64,000 bases of DNA from Pseudoalteromonas lipolytica (lineage in GTDB: Bacteria; Pseudomonadota; Gammaproteobacteria; Enterobacterales; Alteromonadaceae), in NCBI RefSeq assembly GCF_900116435.1, contig NZ_FPAZ01000004.1, positions 1 to 64,000 of the forward strand, in the 5' to 3' direction. Below the pieces are notes generated by a model, which worked only from the letters and a program-made list of their open reading frames with translations, had not been told where the DNA came from and searched no databases. This document shows, piece by piece, positions 62,877 to 64,000 of the stretch. Made by a program: the position numbers and the translations under genes. How positions within the stretch are numbered: position 1 is the stretch's first letter; each line of letters begins with the position of its first letter.

Positions 62877-63494
62877 ATGCTCGATTTAGCAGTACTTGCG
62901 GTTTTTATTCCTACCTTCTTTTTTGTGTCTATTACACCAGGTATGTGCATGACTTTAGCGATGACTCTGGGTATGAGTGTGGGGGTAAGGCGCACATTGT
63001 GGATGATGGTGGGTGAAGTGCTTGGAGTGGCAACGGTGGCAATTGCCGCTGTTGTGGGGGTTGCCAGTATTATGCTTAATTATCCTGCGTTGTTTGCGGT
63101 ACTAAAATATGTTGGCGGTGCGTACCTTATTTATCTTGGAGTCAATATGTGGCGCGCAAAAACCAGTTTTAAGCCCGAAAATGAAACCGAGCAGCAAATA
63201 GGGCGCGGACAACTGTTTTCACAAGGTTATATCACTGCCATCGCAAACCCAAAAGGGTGGGCGTTTATGATTTCACTCTTGCCCCCTTTTATAAATGTAG
63301 AATTAGCCGTTGCCCCGCAGCTTGCTGTATTAGTAAGCATTATTATGCTGAGCGAGTTTATCTGTATGTTAATTTATGCCACGGGTGGTAAAAGCTTGAG
63401 GTTATTTTTAGATAAAGGCGACAATTTAAAATGGCTAAATCGTATTGCCGGTGCGCTTATGATGTGTGTAGGTGTTTGGCTCGCACTTGGATAA
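62877..63494 (+). CDS. LysE/RhtB family amino acid exporter
   Basis: A 205-residue six-helix exporter. 'FVSITPGMCMTLAMTLGMSVGVRRTLWMMVGEVLG' is the family opening and 'LIYLGVNMWRAKTSF' the typical central segment, with 'AIANPKGWAFMISLLPPFIN' following. Probably exports a neutral or basic amino acid or homoserine lactone-like compound. It is convergent with the LysR gene, so their regulatory relation is not evident from layout. The start ATG 62877 lacks a strong ribosome site. Confidence 0.85.
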   Translation: MLDLAVLAVFIPTFFFVSITPGMCMTLAMTLGMSVGVRRTLWMMVGEVLGVATVAIAAVVGVASIMLNYPALFAVLKYVGGAYLIYLGVNMWRAKTSFKPENETEQQIGRGQLFSQGYITAIANPKGWAFMISLLPPFINVELAVAPQLAVLVSIIMLSEFICMLIYATGGKSLRLFLDKGDNLKWLNRIAGALMMCVGVWLALG

Positions 63495-63530
63495 TACCCA
63501 CGCGCTTATTTTAGCGAATTGGTATTATCC
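63489..63530. repeat. 10-bp inverted repeat around the LysE stop codon
   Basis: GGATAATACC (63489-63498) and GGTATTATCC (63521-63530) are perfect complements with a 22-nt loop, inside which CGC and GCG can pair further. It spans the LysE stop codon (63492-63494) and ends 9 bp before the LysR stop. It probably serves as a bidirectional terminator between the convergent genes. Confidence 0.5.
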
Positions 63531-63539
63531 ATACTGGCC

Positions 63540-64000
63540 TTAATCAACAAATTCAACCTGTTTCGATACATCATTAAAACAGTGTTTTATGGTTTCTATC
63601 GCTGTTTTGGTTTTTGCAGCTAAGCTGTCTCTTGCTGGGGTAACTGCATACACGGTGTAGTTTGGCATGGCCCATTCGGGGGCGATTTCGATGAGTTCTT
63701 TTTTTCTTAATAAGTGCCTCACTTCAGGCTCTGGCAACACGCCATAACCGACCCCATCACAGACCAGCGCAATTAAACTTTGCATGTTATTGACGTTTAT
63801 TTTTGCCTTGGGCAGCGGTTTACTTTCAAGCGTTAGTGGATTAAATGCATTGCTGTCGGCGTATGTATGTGAAATACGGGCGAACTGATGTAAATCATCC
63901 CAACTGACTTTTTTAAACTTAGCGATAGGATGATCTCTGTGGGCGCAGAGCTTTAACGGCCAGGTTGCGAGCTTTCGTGCAATCAGATTTGAGTTTGTTA
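63540..64000 (-). CDS. LysR family regulator, C-terminal part (runs off right edge)
   Basis: The frame is open from 64000 to the stop at 63540, giving about 153 residues of the effector-binding domain. The visible part reads 'KLCAHRDHPIAKFKKVSWDDLHQ', 'NVNNMQSLIALVCDGVGYGVLPEPEVRHLL' and ends 'CFNDVSKQVEFVD', as expected of the second half of a LysR substrate domain. The winged HTH half is outside the window. It is convergent with the LysE exporter gene. LysR genes next to LysE exporters are common, but normally divergent. Confidence 0.85.
   Translation of the reverse strand, partial: TNSNLIARKLATWPLKLCAHRDHPIAKFKKVSWDDLHQFARISHTYADSNAFNPLTLESKPLPKAKINVNNMQSLIALVCDGVGYGVLPEPEVRHLLRKKELIEIAPEWAMPNYTVYAVTPARDSLAAKTKTAIETIKHCFNDVSKQVEFVD

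Overview
The window looks like chromosomal DNA of a marine gammaproteobacterium of the order Alteromonadales, most likely Pseudoalteromonas or a close relative. This is inferred from moderate-to-low GC, many TonB-dependent receptors, secreted S9 peptidases, an Ast-type arginine catabolism gene, a LacI-controlled sucrose locus and a formylglycine-type arylsulfatase. I saw no rRNA, tRNA or CRISPR.

Layout. 1-350: 5' end of an IS4-type transposase and its terminal sequences, cut by the window edge. 394-3924: DUF4382 lipoprotein, then a leftward cluster of a 39-codon ORF, a small HTH protein, astB and a GNAT enzyme. 4217-6302: quinone-oxidoreductase-like protein and the divergent ohrR/ohr pair with a 26-bp palindromic operator. 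6341-12632: a probable alkyl sulfate/fatty alcohol locus (alkyl sulfatase broken by two nonsense codons, GMC oxidoreductase, coniferyl-type aldehyde dehydrogenase, divergent AraC regulator). 12717-15312: arsR, ArsJ-associated GAPDH and arsJ, the 1-arseno-3-phosphoglycerate efflux route. 15403-22606: chemoreceptor, DUF3360 membrane protein, small secreted proteins, soxR with a sox box driving a flavodoxin-like oxidoreductase, DsrE-like protein and SGNH esterase. 22603-29078: LytTR two-component system facing an ABC transporter whose permease is fused to an M1-type metallopeptidase. 29470-30675: MFS exporter. 30741-37152: sucrose regulon (TonB receptor, MFS, sucrose phosphorylase, LacI regulator) with three copies of a CTTAATCGATTAAG-type operator.

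37281-41146: DUF1275 protein, AraC regulator divergent from an acetaldehyde-type dehydrogenase, GNAT. 41154-41672: seven tandem 78-bp units, each with two hairpins whose stems covary between copies; this is the most unusual structure seen. 41671-45977: TPR protein, a ParD-like protein overlapping a second-type methionine aminopeptidase, a STAS-like protein and two outer-membrane barrel proteins. 46480-52453: arylsulfatase, octaheme cytochrome with HEAT/TPR tail, S9 peptidase. 52527-52740: a C-terminal scrap of a lost TonB receptor. 53143-64000: ThrE-type exporter, glycosyltransferase translationally coupled to a LacI regulator, a large S9 peptidase, a second full TonB receptor, a gene-poor 830-bp stretch with a decayed ORF, a LysE-family exporter and the C-terminal part of a LysR regulator running off the right edge.

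The general theme is scavenging of polymers, peptides and sugars from seawater or algal surfaces, plus stress defence (organic peroxides, arsenate, redox cyclers). All functions are assigned by family recognition from the translated sequence; no database search was run.
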